Positions 46,142-56,831 of a stretch of DNA of 64,000 nt are shown here, piece by piece; the stretch's first letter is position 1, and each line of letters opens with the position of its first letter. Origin of the DNA: Conoideocrella luteorostrata (lineage: Eukaryota; Ascomycota; Sordariomycetes; Hypocreales; Clavicipitaceae); assembly GCA_032433595.1 (NCBI GenBank), contig JASWJB010000084.1, positions 1-64,000 of the forward strand, read 5' to 3'. The notes under the pieces are model-generated. The model ran no database searches. It worked only from the letters and a program-made list of their open reading frames with translations, and was not told the origin of the DNA. The translations under genes and the position numbers were made by a program.

Positions 46142-48070
46142 ATGCCTTCTATATGGAAGAGCGCTATTCTAGGTGCTTCACTACTCGGGAGCCTCGTGTC
46201 CGCTGTTCGTTTGACCTCGTACGAATACGTTGTTGTCGGTTCTGGTGCTGGCGGCGGCCCTTTAGCAGCCCGTCTCGCTCTAGCCGGCCATAAAACCCTC
46301 CTGATCGAGGCTGGAGACGACCAAGGCAAGAGTGTCAACTACACCGTCCCGTCGTACTCTGCCAAAGCCTCCGAAGACGAGAAGCTTGCCTGGAATTTCT
46401 TCGTGCGACACTATGCGGATGATGCTCGCCAGGCACGCGACTATAAGACCTCGTATACAACCCCTGATGGCAAGCTCTATACCGGACTGAGTCCTCCGCC
46501 AGGCTCCAAGATGCTCGGGACGCTGTATCCTCGTACGGGAACCTTGGGCGGGTGTACTGCGCATAATGCGCTCGTTGCGATTTACCCCCACAGAAGCGAT
46601 TTCCAGCATATTGCTTCTTTGACAGGCGACTCTTCATGGGCACCCGACAACATGCGCAAATACTTTGTGAGGATGGAAAACACCAGATACCTGCTCCGTG
46701 GGGCGAAGGGACACGGCTACAATGGCTGGCTGGACACGGATCGCGCTCCGCTCACGCTCCCGCTTCAAGACCCGAAGCTACTGAGTATGATTGCTGGCGG
46801 GAGTGCAGCTCTGGGCAATTACTCCAAGCTGTTGCCGAACCTTCTCGATGTCCTTCTAGGCGATGCCAATGAGGATTCGGAGAGCCGTGACAGAGACGGG
46901 GGTTATTTCCAGATCCCGCTCTCGGCTGGAGACGGGCAGCGCTATGGTTCGCGAGAATTTGTGGTCGCGGTGAGGGATGCCAAGAACAAGGACGGCAGTA
47001 AGAAGTATCCGCTGGATGTGCGGATGAACTGCCATGTCACAAAGGTGGTGTTTGACGAGAGTGGCCCCCAGCCGCGAGCCACGGGAGTAGAGTTCCTCGA
47101 TGGAGCGTATCTTTACAAAGCCAGTCCGCGGTCCAAGTCTGGTACTAAGGGGACGCCCGGGTCGGTGACCGCTTCGAAGGAGGTCATCATTGCTGGCGGA
47201 ACGTACAACTCGCCGCAGATCCTGAAGCTCAGTGGCGTTGGGCCAGCCGATGAACTCAGAAAGTTTGGCATTAAGGTCGTCAAGGATCTGCCCGGCGTAG
47301 GCACCAATCTCCAGGACCACTATGAAGTCGCTGTGCAGGGTCGCATCTCCTCGGACTGGAACTTCCTTAAAGGATGCACGTTTTCCGACCCGGACCCTTG
47401 CCTCGACCGCTGGGAGCATCCTGTTCTCGGCTACCGTGGAGCCTACGTCTCCAACGGCTTCGCAGCAGCCATGCTGATGAAATCGTCGCAGGATACCCAA
47501 TACGATGCCTTTGTCTTTGGCGGGCCCGTCAACTTCAGAGGCTACTTTCCAAATTACAGCTACAACATCACCGCCGAACATAACGTCTTCACCTGGGCGA
47601 TCCTGAAGAGCCACCCGCGAAACACCGCCGGCCACGTCAAGCTCCTTTCCGCCGACCCGCTGGACATGCCTGAGATTGTGTACAACTATTTTGATACAGG
47701 CAGTGGGGACTACGCCTCTGACCTGACTACCCTCCGCGAAGCCATTGGTGTGGCGCGTGATGCGTTCAAGAGACAATTCGTCAAGGTGGAGGAGATTCTG
47801 CCGGGGGCTAACATCCAGTCGGATGCGGATATCGAGACGTATGCTAAAGACACCGCTTGGGGTCATCACGCTTCGTCAACGTGTCCTATCGGCGCGGATG
47901 GCGATCCCATGGCTGTGCTGGATTCGAGTTTCCGTGTGCGGGGAGTGAAAGGCCTGCGGGTGGTCGATGCGAGTATCTATCCTCGAATTCCGGGCACCTT
48001 CACCGCACTGTCGACGTATATGGTTGGTGAGAAGGCGGCGGATGTGATCTTGAGTCAGAATACGTCATGA
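46142..48070 (+). CDS. Secreted GMC-family FAD oxidoreductase
   Basis: FAD-dependent glucose-methanol-choline oxidoreductase, intron-less, 642 aa. A signal peptide (to about residue 22) comes directly before the dinucleotide fold: YVVVGSGAGGG (GxGxxG at 33-38). GMC signatures follow (TLGGCTAHNA, GGTYNSPQILKLSGVGP). The C-terminal active site has His576 in GHHASSTC, the usual first catalytic residue. The second catalytic position, normally His or Asn about 44 residues on, aligns with Phe620 (PRIPGTF), so the enzyme may differ in mechanism or belong to a subgroup with this change. Substrate (alcohol, aryl alcohol, sugar) unknown. An upstream in-frame GTG at 46106 was rejected in favour of the ATG, which gives a clean signal peptide. 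Confidence 0.9.
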   Translation: MPSIWKSAILGASLLGSLVSAVRLTSYEYVVVGSGAGGGPLAARLALAGHKTLLIEAGDDQGKSVNYTVPSYSAKASEDEKLAWNFFVRHYADDARQARDYKTSYTTPDGKLYTGLSPPPGSKMLGTLYPRTGTLGGCTAHNALVAIYPHRSDFQHIASLTGDSSWAPDNMRKYFVRMENTRYLLRGAKGHGYNGWLDTDRAPLTLPLQDPKLLSMIAGGSAALGNYSKLLPNLLDVLLGDANEDSESRDRDGGYFQIPLSAGDGQRYGSREFVVAVRDAKNKDGSKKYPLDVRMNCHVTKVVFDESGPQPRATGVEFLDGAYLYKASPRSKSGTKGTPGSVTASKEVIIAGGTYNSPQILKLSGVGPADELRKFGIKVVKDLPGVGTNLQDHYEVAVQGRISSDWNFLKGCTFSDPDPCLDRWEHPVLGYRGAYVSNGFAAAMLMKSSQDTQYDAFVFGGPVNFRGYFPNYSYNITAEHNVFTWAILKSHPRNTAGHVKLLSADPLDMPEIVYNYFDTGSGDYASDLTTLREAIGVARDAFKRQFVKVEEILPGANIQSDADIETYAKDTAWGHHASSTCPIGADGDPMAVLDSSFRVRGVKGLRVVDASIYPRIPGTFTALSTYMVGEKAADVILSQNTS

Positions 48071-50400
48071 TGATGAAAAAAGCAGTCGAGGGTACAAAGT
48101 TAAGGAGTATTTGTTAATAAATTTATGAACATCGTCTAATAATCTGGTATTACCATTTTTATACATGAAAAACGGTGTTCACGGTTGAGTGTCTTGCCAC
48201 GTAGGTAGCGGGACAGGCTTGACATTTATGTCTGGTGCGCGAATATCCTATTTTTATAATTTGCCAGTGCAGGAAGCGGTGTACAGGCACACGATGAATG
48301 ATGGACACGGCTCTTGCTCTACCCACATGGTTGGATGCTCAGCCGGATCTGCGGACCTGTGATACTTACTGCCTTGCTCTGCCCTCGACACAGATGTCCT
48401 TTGAGAACACTATGCAAAGTAACTTAGACTTGCCCCAGCAGATTCGACGAGTAATGTATTGGATGAAGCATGGACATTGTTTTGCTTTCGGCTTCTATCG
48501 TTTCGCGCGCTGTGGTGTGTGTCTGACCGACTCGCGATGACGAGGGTGTGGGCATTGTCCTCATGCGAACCCAACAGGCTTAACACGGAACTATGCCAAT
48601 ACAACGGACGATACTAACTACATCTGTCTATGGACCCTTGATTTGGGAAGTCTGAATGGGGGAAGCTCCTTCAGTTGTAAGCCCCCTGTCATCTGTCGTG
48701 ATGTCTATGTGCGTTCTTCATGTGTCCTATGTGCGGTTAACCCTGATCAAGGTTGGTAAAAGCCACCTCGGCGTGAATCTGTTTCTTTATGTCTGGTAGT
48801 AGCCAATTCAAATTGGACAGACAGGTCATTTAAGGCACTGTGTAAACTTGGTCGTGGCAGGTAGGATGCCGTCGATCTAATTAGCACACTCTGGGGCTTG
48901 AGTCAAGGTCTCGAAAGCTCGCGCTAGCCTTACGTCAATCCGACGATCCGAGCCCCCTCTGTATGTTTCGTACCCCAGCTCGACATTTGCGTGGTTTCGT
49001 CCTGTGTTCAATAAGATTCGGTGGAAGTTCGTTTTGGGTTCGACTCCATATTGCTCGCCGCGGTCAGTCATGCAGCTACTCATGGCTTCTACAGGCTACA
49101 GAACTGTTTCCGAGTTTCATCTCGCCAGCAAACCCTATTCTGGTCAGTTCTGAATGTACGGAGCGGGAGAAGAGTGTGCACTTGCCGGAGGATTACCTAA
49201 AGTCCTGAGAGGTTTGCCCGCTGTTTGATGGTCTATGCACAAACAAAAGACAACAGAAATTCTCCAACAAAGTGGAGCATCTCTATGAGCCAGACTTTTG
49301 ACATCCATCGGGTGTTGTTGGCCCGTGCCTGTATTCGTATATTATGAGCCCACAAGAACCGCCCAAACCTGAATACACCGCGAGCAAAGCGGGTCACAAT
49401 GCATTAACCCTCCGGTCAACATGCATGAAACGTCCATATCCTGGGACAGATCCAGGTCGTTCTTGATTACGGTGGGAGCGCGGACTGGTTTGAGAAGCAG
49501 AAATCTCGACTCATACCGAATCTTCGTAGTAATTAAGCACAGCAAATCTAGGCTAGAGATTTCTCGGGTTCGAAACTTCGACTCTCCTGTGCTGGAGTAG
49601 TTAGTTACTGCTCGGTTTATACGCACTGGATGAAAACATGCTCTGTTAGATTGGCATCGTGATTAAAAACATGACTTTCATTCATACCAAGTCAAGCTAG
49701 TATGAAATACTATGTTTTTTGCTCATTTTAATCAGTTGGAATGCTATGATTTTGATGTGTGCGTGCGTGTAAACTTGCACTTCTCGTTGAACTAACAACT
49801 ATACGGCCATTTAATACTATGCTTCGATACACTAACTTCTATGTGCAAATATACTGGAGATTTTGCGTCACGAGGCCGATGGAAAACATGATTTATTTTC
49901 TTGTCGTTCTTTGCTTAGACGGTCCTACGAGGGCCGTTTCTATTGTTTATATAAGCCAACTCTTAATGAAGTGGAAACATGACGCCACTGATTTGTGCGG
50001 GCAACGCATCTTTCTGCTCCTTGAGTCAGGGACGGCGGTTGGGGTTGTTGCCCCCGCTAGTTATTTTGACGATTCGTAGTCACCGACTCGCCGTTACATC
50101 AGACAAGAGATGACATTGGGCAGGGACTTGGTAATTGTGCTCTGGTACCGGAGCAGAGAGGAAATTCCTGCCCTTAGAGGAGGGGCAGGCTCAGCACAGA
50201 GTAGATATAGAAGCATCCTATGATCCATGCATTGAAAAGAAATCGGCAAGGCGAAATAAACAAGAAACCCGCCTCACAACCATGACTCTTTGTATTAAAA
50301 CACTCGCTTTATTACTATAGCCCTATCTTGTAGACTAATCTGTCTATATTTTAAGCTTTCCCTTAGACACGCATTATTCCCAGCCCGGAATACAATTACC
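48071..50400. other. Intergenic
   Basis: No supported gene or RNA. GGTTCGA-like matches near 49037 and 49567 have no matching A box or foldable T-stem, so they are not tRNAs. One TACGGAG near 49157. The frame at 49759-50079 has no family features. Confidence 0.55.
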
Positions 50401-51840
50401 ATGCGTCTTGCTATCGTTTCTTTTGTGCTACCATTTGTCGCGGCTTGGCCTGCAAGCGTGACGGCAAGGGAAGAAGACTGGTCGGTACAGACAAGCGAAC
50501 ACGTGTATTCGCAGACTGAGCTTTCGCAATTTCCGCAATCCCGTGTTATCACTGTATTTCCTTACATACAAGCCAAGAAGGAGCGTATCCGATTGAACCA
50601 GTGGTTTAAATGGGCGGACTTTCAACCGACGGGGTTCTATCTGAACCCTGAGAGTTATCTTCAAGTATCTGTTTCTGGCCTGAGAGATGCTGGACCGCGT
50701 GTGGAACTGTTGGTAGGTACCCCGGGATTGGTAGATCCCGAAAATCTCAACAAGAACATGGAGAGCGGATTACAACGACGCCCGATACAGAACGGAAACA
50801 ACTTCATCAAAACCAATAAAGGTGGGATTATATACGTCCGCTATTCCCTCATGCATGATCAGGATATCGCGCCGCCTGTGAACATTACTCTTGGCGGCGG
50901 AGACGCAGCTCAGCCGTTCCCCTTTTTCCAGCAAGGCAAAACGACCAACGCCCAATGGAGAGATATGCTACGCGTTACCAAAGTTCCGTTCGCCGAGCTG
51001 GCAGGTGAACGGGTCATTGTGACGGGACTAGCAGCTACGGCCGGAGTTTACGCCGAGAGAGGGCAGGATCAGAACGGACTGTTGGACACATATGCAGACA
51101 TTGTGACTGCTCAAGATCTCATTAGCGGCATACACGCTGACGCTTCAGACTGGAGGGACAAGCCTAGCCCCTTGCGGCCCATGATTGTGCAGAGCAATAA
51201 GAATGACAACCCGAATGCATGGCACTACCGCGCTGCCATCACGGCGGAATTGTATGACGATATCTGGTGGCAGCCCAAGTTACGCAGGTCCTGGATAGTT
51301 TGGCACGAGTTGGGCCACCACCGACAGCACGTCGATACGTTCAGCTGGAATGCGGTGCAGGAGGTGACCGTCAATATTTATGCTCTAGCCGCTTCTCGTA
51401 CTTTCCCTACAGTCCCGGGCGAAGTACCAGAACACGGCACGGTTGAAGAATGGGATAACGCCAGGAAGTATCTTGGCCAGACTGAGGCCGCGAAGCTTTT
51501 TGACGATGCCGACCACTTCACCATGCTCGCCATGTTTGAACAGCTGCGTGTTGTTTTTGGCGGCGACTCGTTCTACCACAGGCTTCACGTGCGCTCCCGC
51601 GCGGCTTCGAAACTAGTCACCAACGCTGATAAGAAACACTTCTTCATGACTCAGGCTGCAGAGATTGCAACAGTCGACCTCACGTCATACTTCACCAAAT
51701 GGGGCCTGAAGCCTGACGAACGCACTGTCAATGAAATGAGCAAACAGCCTAAGCCGGCCGAGGACTATACCACGCGGCCTATCTGGGGAGGGGCCCCTGC
51801 TGTCGCAGCCAAGGATGTTGCAATATTTTCGGAGTGGTGA
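50401..51840 (+). CDS. Secreted M60-like (enhancin-type) zinc metallopeptidase
   Basis: Intron-less gene for 479 aa with a signal peptide (MRLAIVSFVLPFVAAWPASV). The N-terminal beta-rich part (LNQWFKWADFQPTGFYL) precedes the peptidase domain. The zinc motif is HELGH at 302-306, with Glu321 after a 14-residue gap (VQEVTVNIY), fitting the M60 rule HExGH-x(8-28)-E. M60 peptidases often cleave mucin-type or host surface glycoproteins, and they occur in pathogens and gut commensals; a target in this fungus is unknown. The domain covers nearly the full protein, with no extra carbohydrate-binding module recognised. It lies 2.3 kb downstream of the secreted GMC enzyme on the same strand. Confidence 0.87.
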   Translation: MRLAIVSFVLPFVAAWPASVTAREEDWSVQTSEHVYSQTELSQFPQSRVITVFPYIQAKKERIRLNQWFKWADFQPTGFYLNPESYLQVSVSGLRDAGPRVELLVGTPGLVDPENLNKNMESGLQRRPIQNGNNFIKTNKGGIIYVRYSLMHDQDIAPPVNITLGGGDAAQPFPFFQQGKTTNAQWRDMLRVTKVPFAELAGERVIVTGLAATAGVYAERGQDQNGLLDTYADIVTAQDLISGIHADASDWRDKPSPLRPMIVQSNKNDNPNAWHYRAAITAELYDDIWWQPKLRRSWIVWHELGHHRQHVDTFSWNAVQEVTVNIYALAASRTFPTVPGEVPEHGTVEEWDNARKYLGQTEAAKLFDDADHFTMLAMFEQLRVVFGGDSFYHRLHVRSRAASKLVTNADKKHFFMTQAAEIATVDLTSYFTKWGLKPDERTVNEMSKQPKPAEDYTTRPIWGGAPAVAAKDVAIFSEW

Positions 51841-53665
51841 GTTATCTCTAACTTGTAGGTTCAACTCACTCTGCTGCTTGTAGCTCTGGGTCTTCGTCGA
51901 CTTGTGAATTTCGATGCGTTCGGTTATTGGAGGAGGAAAGAAAGTCGATATTAGTGGGGAAGAAAGAGGGCATTCATCTAACTAGTATTCATCGCCAAGT
52001 ATGGGTTTCCCTTCACTGCTGTTCAAAACAAAATATACGTGGCCCATTAGTGGTAGATATTGCTTATTGTAGTAAATATTCTTCTAATTTAGTCAGTCTA
52101 CACAGCCAATCCGCGCCTCAAGAAGAAAAAAGCATCGGAAGAGCCTCGTATCGTCGCACACTTGCTCCAATTCCATGAGCTGTAAATACTTGAACTATGA
52201 AAGGGAAATTAAATCACTGATTCGATATCTGTACGTCATTACTGGCGTCGGGCGAGCTTGTGTTCGAAACCTGTCATAGTCAGCACACGATACACCACAA
52301 AGTCAACTACTATAGTGTTGCTTGGATGTGGACTGAGCCACTACGGCAATGACTTTTAGCAAGGAAATCTCAAAGAGATGGGGCAGCAACACAGTGGCGG
52401 AAAGTCGGAGGCATTAGAAGTCACTATACTGCCAAAAGATAAGCAGAGTCATTTTTCACTGAAGTTTTCTGATGTTTAAAAGCTCAGATGCAATTTCTTC
52501 TTCACAGAAAGAAGGTACCAGCAACGGTCGCGATCTAAACTTAACTTATCAGCAAGGATATTCGCTGCATATGTCTACGTGCTGAATACAATCTGCTAGC
52601 TGACGAGGCAGTGCAACCATCTCTCATTTTCCCTGCCAGTCGCCCCTTGACGTGATTAAAGTCGACGGGCTCCAGTCACGCAGTTCATTTCTTCTTCGGT
52701 AACTGGTGTGGGTGTTCAACACCGGCTCCTCTGGACTGTTTAGCGCAGTACAGAATTTAAGCACCTTTGGCTAACCAAAACTGTACCCAAGGGTAATAGC
52801 TTGAACCTTCCTCACAACTCCACACCATTCAGGCTTAGTTCTCAAAGTAGATCTGATGTTTATTGATGATGATTCTTCTTCTTTTCTAGCCAGGTGCTAG
52901 GGTGATTGATAACATTACAGATGTACACAACATGGACTGTCGTCACCTGCATGCTATTTTATTCTATTATTTTATTGTTATTCGCTAGTTAGATAGTTAA
53001 GTAAATAAACAAACTAATAACCCTGGACCTACTATCCAGTACTAGTATTCTAATTTACATAGACAAAACTATAATGTAAAAACCCACGTACGTCGATGTG
53101 GGTTCACTCTGGTTCCTGATCGGGCCGGGCAGCTGTAGTTTGTTTAGAAGAGGTGCTAGCTTATGTGAGGAGAATTGATGCATACGAAGTACAACAAGGA
53201 ACCGCAGTGGCCGCAGGCGGAGCTCCCGCGGTCGCCGTTGTCTTGCTCATAGGCGTAGGAAAAGGGAAGGGTTGGAACATAATAGGCGTGGGACTAATCC
53301 AGGGGTGTGGTGCTTTAGAATAAGAGTGTAGTTTCACCATAGTTTTACTCAAGTTCGATTTGAATTTACCTCCCGAATTTATGCGCTCGCCTGTGTCGTG
53401 GCAACAGAAGGCAGTTAGGCACAAGAGGAATTTATTCCCTCCCGTGAGAATCCCTTTCCTTTTTTCTTTCTGAGAAGAAGAAGAAGAAAACAGTAAGTGT
53501 GCTGGGACCGTATCGGGGGCAGGCCTCTATACCAAGAAATTGCAAAAGAATATCGTCCAGAGATAAATTCTTGTCAAGACCAGACTTAAACTCGGTTCAC
53601 ATTTGTTCTGCTGGGTTCCCGCGCCATTCATAAAGTATATACTACACACTTGTCCATGTGCGATT
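51841..53665. other. Intergenic
   Basis: 1.8 kb. A small Pro/Thr/Cys-rich frame at 53161-53424 (minus) has no proper ATG and no family features. A GAAGAAGAAG run lies near 53476, and AT-rich DNA near 52950-53080. No supported gene. Confidence 0.5.
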
Positions 53666-54571
53666 TTAATCCTCGTTATCAAACTGAACTGCTGCCTCGT
53701 ACGATGGTGGTTCCTCGTAAGATGGCGGTGATGCTCCAGGCATCGGTAGATCCTCGTCCAGCGGCGCCTTTACCTGCGCTTGCGCTCTATCTTGCTGCTG
53801 CTTCTGGTCTTGTTGCCTCACAGTAAATGCATCCGCAACTATGGACAGCACCAAATCTCTCAATCCAGTCCACCAATCGTTACTTGTCCCTTCTGCAGGG
53901 TCTGTTCTAGTTGCTGGCAGGACCAAGTGCGAAGCGCATCCCAGCAGAACAACAGACTGCAAACACATCCATGTTGTCACACATTCCATCTGCCACGGCG
54001 ACCAGCGTTCCCAATCCTGCGCAATACTCAATGCGCAGCCTTTTGGTCGATACCATGGGGCGTCGGCCGAATCATTCATGCCTATCCAGTACCAAGCCTG
54101 ATAACTGCGCAAATTTCCCCATGGTGCCCTTTCCCAAAGCTCCGTTTTGTAAGTCAGGTCTGTGTATAGCCACGCCAAAGCCCCCGACCAATTCTCAGCC
54201 TCCAGGCAATATGTCTCCCGCTTCAGCTCCACGGTCGTGTCGACATTAAAGCGATACCAAATCGAATCACGTAGACAGCCCGCAGCTCGCACCTGGCCGA
54301 TAACGTCCATTGCGAAGCGGCGCACATCCTTCAGCCGCGTTTCTACCGATTCATTGCTTCGTAGAGCGGAACGCGCGTCTCTTCCCTTGCTGGCGAGCTC
54401 CAGGAACAAACGCTCCAAAGGTCCGCGGGATAACATGTCTTCTTCAGCGAAAATGACACAATCAGCATCTTTTGCCTCGCATGGTGAGAAACCCGTGTAG
54501 AACCGTTTGGGTGGCTTTGGTTCTTGCCTAACCAACCTGCGAAGAGGCTTAAGAATGTTGGGCAGCGGCAT
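53666..54571 (-). CDS. Hypothetical protein, Trp-rich with C-terminal PPSYE repeats
   Basis: Single exon, 301 aa, ATG at 54571. I do not recognise the family. The N-terminus is basic (KPLRRLVRQEPKPPKR). The middle is rich in Trp (WSGALAWLYTDL, WERWSPWQMECVTTWM) with one hydrophobic stretch (MCLQSVVLLGCASHLVL) that is marginal for a membrane helix. A Gln/Lys-rich linker leads to a Pro-rich acidic tail with two tandem PPSYE motifs (PPxY), the form recognised by WW domains of Nedd4/Rsp5-type ubiquitin ligases and arrestin-like adaptors. Link to ubiquitin sorting is inference. Codon use and lack of stops over 906 nt support a real gene. Confidence 0.6.
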   Translation of the reverse strand: MPLPNILKPLRRLVRQEPKPPKRFYTGFSPCEAKDADCVIFAEEDMLSRGPLERLFLELASKGRDARSALRSNESVETRLKDVRRFAMDVIGQVRAAGCLRDSIWYRFNVDTTVELKRETYCLEAENWSGALAWLYTDLTYKTELWERAPWGNLRSYQAWYWIGMNDSADAPWYRPKGCALSIAQDWERWSPWQMECVTTWMCLQSVVLLGCASHLVLPATRTDPAEGTSNDWWTGLRDLVLSIVADAFTVRQQDQKQQQDRAQAQVKAPLDEDLPMPGASPPSYEEPPSYEAAVQFDNED

Positions 54572-55135
54572 ATTGCTTCCCAGGTTTAGTCGCCAGTAAG
54601 GAGATTATGCTTGAGGTGGATTGAGTAAATTGTTTTTCCTCAGCTTCGTGTCGAGGACGGACATGAGTTCTTATATTTCTTTTGTCTTCTCCAATACCCC
54701 ACAAAACCGGTGAACAGGTCACTGTGGCACTGCAACTCCAATATACTCTACATTCAGTTCTAAATGGAGTTGGTATGTACAAAATGCTGTGAATTATGTA
54801 TCTTTTGCTTATTTAAATCTCTGAATAATGTAGCACGTTGTTGGCGCTCAGCTACCCTTCGTTCAACCCTAAAGGGAAGAACTCACTGTGAACCTTGACC
54901 TATGCGATGATGTCTACGGCTGTTCTCTGTTTGCCTCTATTGTTGTAGCATGAAACTCAGAATCATATCAATGGGCTGAACAGGGATGGGGATAATGAAA
55001 CACAAAACGGCAACGATCAACATGCCCAGTATGTAATGCAGCAGGGTGGTATAACGTACTAAAAAGTGACCTCTTGGCTTCATGCTAATTTTGTGACTGT
55101 ATGCATACGCAAGGCTCAGCTGCTAGTTCACAACT
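54572..55135. other. Intergenic
   Basis: Upstream region of the PPSYE-protein gene and right border of a decayed gene. Nothing else seen. Confidence 0.5.
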
Positions 55136-55756
55136 TCAGTTTGTTAATAGCAGAAATTCCCTGGATCCGAATACTAGGATGCAGTACTTCTGAATAGGCC
55201 GTACGTGTTCGACCCGCGCGATACCGTCTTTGTCCCGCACGATGCCAAGAACATCTCCACGGGGATTAAACATGTTTGGACCGTGAAACGTGCACCATTT
55301 TTTATGGATCTTGCCAAAGCGACGAATTTGCACTCCGTAACATGAAAGAGCGTACTCTAGTTACATATTAGAACCTGTGACGGACACGCCTGTCGCAATC
55401 GCGACGACATGTGTGTTGTCTTGGCACTGGACCACGTAAACATTACGTTGACCAGCTGACCACAACCACTCCCCGGTATAGTAATGTACAAGCGGATTTG
55501 ATTACAATTTAATAGGGGCAGGGCGCCAAACTTCGGCCGCGTCCATACTGTGGGTTGGTGTGCCGGGTGGCGCTGATGGTGGTCGGTGGCGCACCAACGA
55601 CAAAAAGAAAGTGTCCAAAGGCTTGCGATAGCGTCGAGGCGGCCGCATATAGCTTTGGTCTATTGATTTAATGACATTCTCCAAGGCTGTACCGTACATT
55701 GGCATGAAATAAGCCTGAGGCGGGATGCTCCCCCCTTCCCTTATGTTGCCTAGAGC
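55136..55756 (-). pseudogene. Decayed coding region, family not recognised
   Basis: One minus-strand frame reads protein-like sequence over about 200 codons (for example PPQAYFMPMYGTALEN, GEWLWSAGQRNVYVVQ, WCTFHGPNMFNPRGD) with two in-frame TAA stops, at 55504-55502 and 55363-55361. Both could come from CAA by one C-to-T change. No intron with usable sites removes them. The frame closes upstream at 55757-55759. No start codon with a signal for expression is obvious, so the 5' part may be missing. I do not recognise the protein. It lies back to back with the UstYa-like gene (ATG 55904). Confidence 0.55.
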
Positions 55757-55903
55757 TTAAATACTTGCAATGTACGTTTCAAACGTATTTAACAGACGTG
55801 GTCGACTCGGTTGTGTATTTTAGGATATACTCTACTCGATTATTTGAAAAAAAAAAATTCACCCCTCCTAACCCTATCATCGCAAAGCCCTCATCTGACC
55901 AAT
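55757..55903. promoter_or_regulatory. Upstream region of the UstYa-like gene
   Basis: 147 bp with an A10 run near 55848 and a C/A-rich leader just before the ATG at 55904. It also abuts the 5' end of the decayed minus-strand gene, so it may once have been a bidirectional promoter (inference). Confidence 0.3.
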
Positions 55904-56831
55904 ATGGATCTGGGTTGCCTAATCATTGAAAAGGCAGAAAGAACTGAGCCAGAGCAGCCTCTGGCTCCCCGAAGTTTTGCCTTGGAGCACAACGACTGCA
56001 TATATCTTGAAGAAGAAGCACGCTCCAGCAAATCCTTCCTTTTGGAGAATAGCGGCTCTAAATACTTCAAAGGATACGATGTGAAGGCCGCGCGACTCTA
56101 CTGTGTCATTATTTCTCTTGCTTTACTCTGCGGGGCGCTGCTGGCTGGGCTCATTGTTGTTATTCGACAAAAACAAGCAATGGAGCCGAAACGGTCCGCA
56201 TCTTGGCTTCCTCCAGAGGCATTGATCGAAACAATTTTCCGCCCTGACACAGCCTACGGCGGAGAGCAGAGCAAAGAATCTGAAAAGGCATGGATGGCGT
56301 TGATGCCAAGTAAGGAACCCAAACTCCTCAACTCGCTGAGAACACTTTCGGTAAATCCTAGCTGCTAATTGTAACACCTTGGCCAAATACAGAGGGCATG
56401 GGCATCGTTACTGTTCAAAATACTCTCGCACTCCCTGATGCCCCGAAATTGGACCCCACAACAAACACCCAAGATGCGATGATATCTGTTTACCACCAGC
56501 TGCACTGTCTTGTACGTGGTTGTTGTGATGTGACAATCGGTAGTTTCCTAAGCACGGTATAACTAACTTTCCCCTTTCTTGTCATGATCAGTACCGAACG
56601 AGATCTGGATACTTCACCGCCTTATCTGGAAACGTCACAGATATGGATTTGGGTCATCTTTCTCACTGCTGGGATTACTTGCGCCAGAGCATCATGTGCT
56701 CTGCAGACACGACTCTCGAGTGGCTCGAACCGCCAGAGGAACACGGCACCACGGGCTGGGGTTACCAACACAAGTGCCGGGACTTTTCTGCCATCTCTTC
56801 TTGGGCAGAAGAGAATAGGCATGATGGCTGA
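55904..56831 (+). CDS. UstYa-family (DUF3328) protein
   Basis: UstYa/DUF3328 proteins take part in oxidative cyclisation steps of fungal secondary metabolism, first shown for the RiPP ustiloxin. Three exons (55904-56309, 56393-56511, 56592-56831) give 254 aa. A single transmembrane helix lies at about residues 65-87. Two HxxHC motifs, the family hallmark, are HQLHC at 170-174 and HLSHC at 197-201, followed by DYLRQSIMCSADTTLEW. The splice junctions put both motifs in one frame. First in-frame ATG used. No RiPP precursor, tyrosinase, P450 or UstYb partner is seen in the 20 kb around it, so its pathway is unknown. Confidence 0.88.

Noticed and set aside
49030..49050. GGTTCGACTCC resembling a tRNA B box
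   Set aside because: The flanking T-stem does not pair and no A box precedes it.
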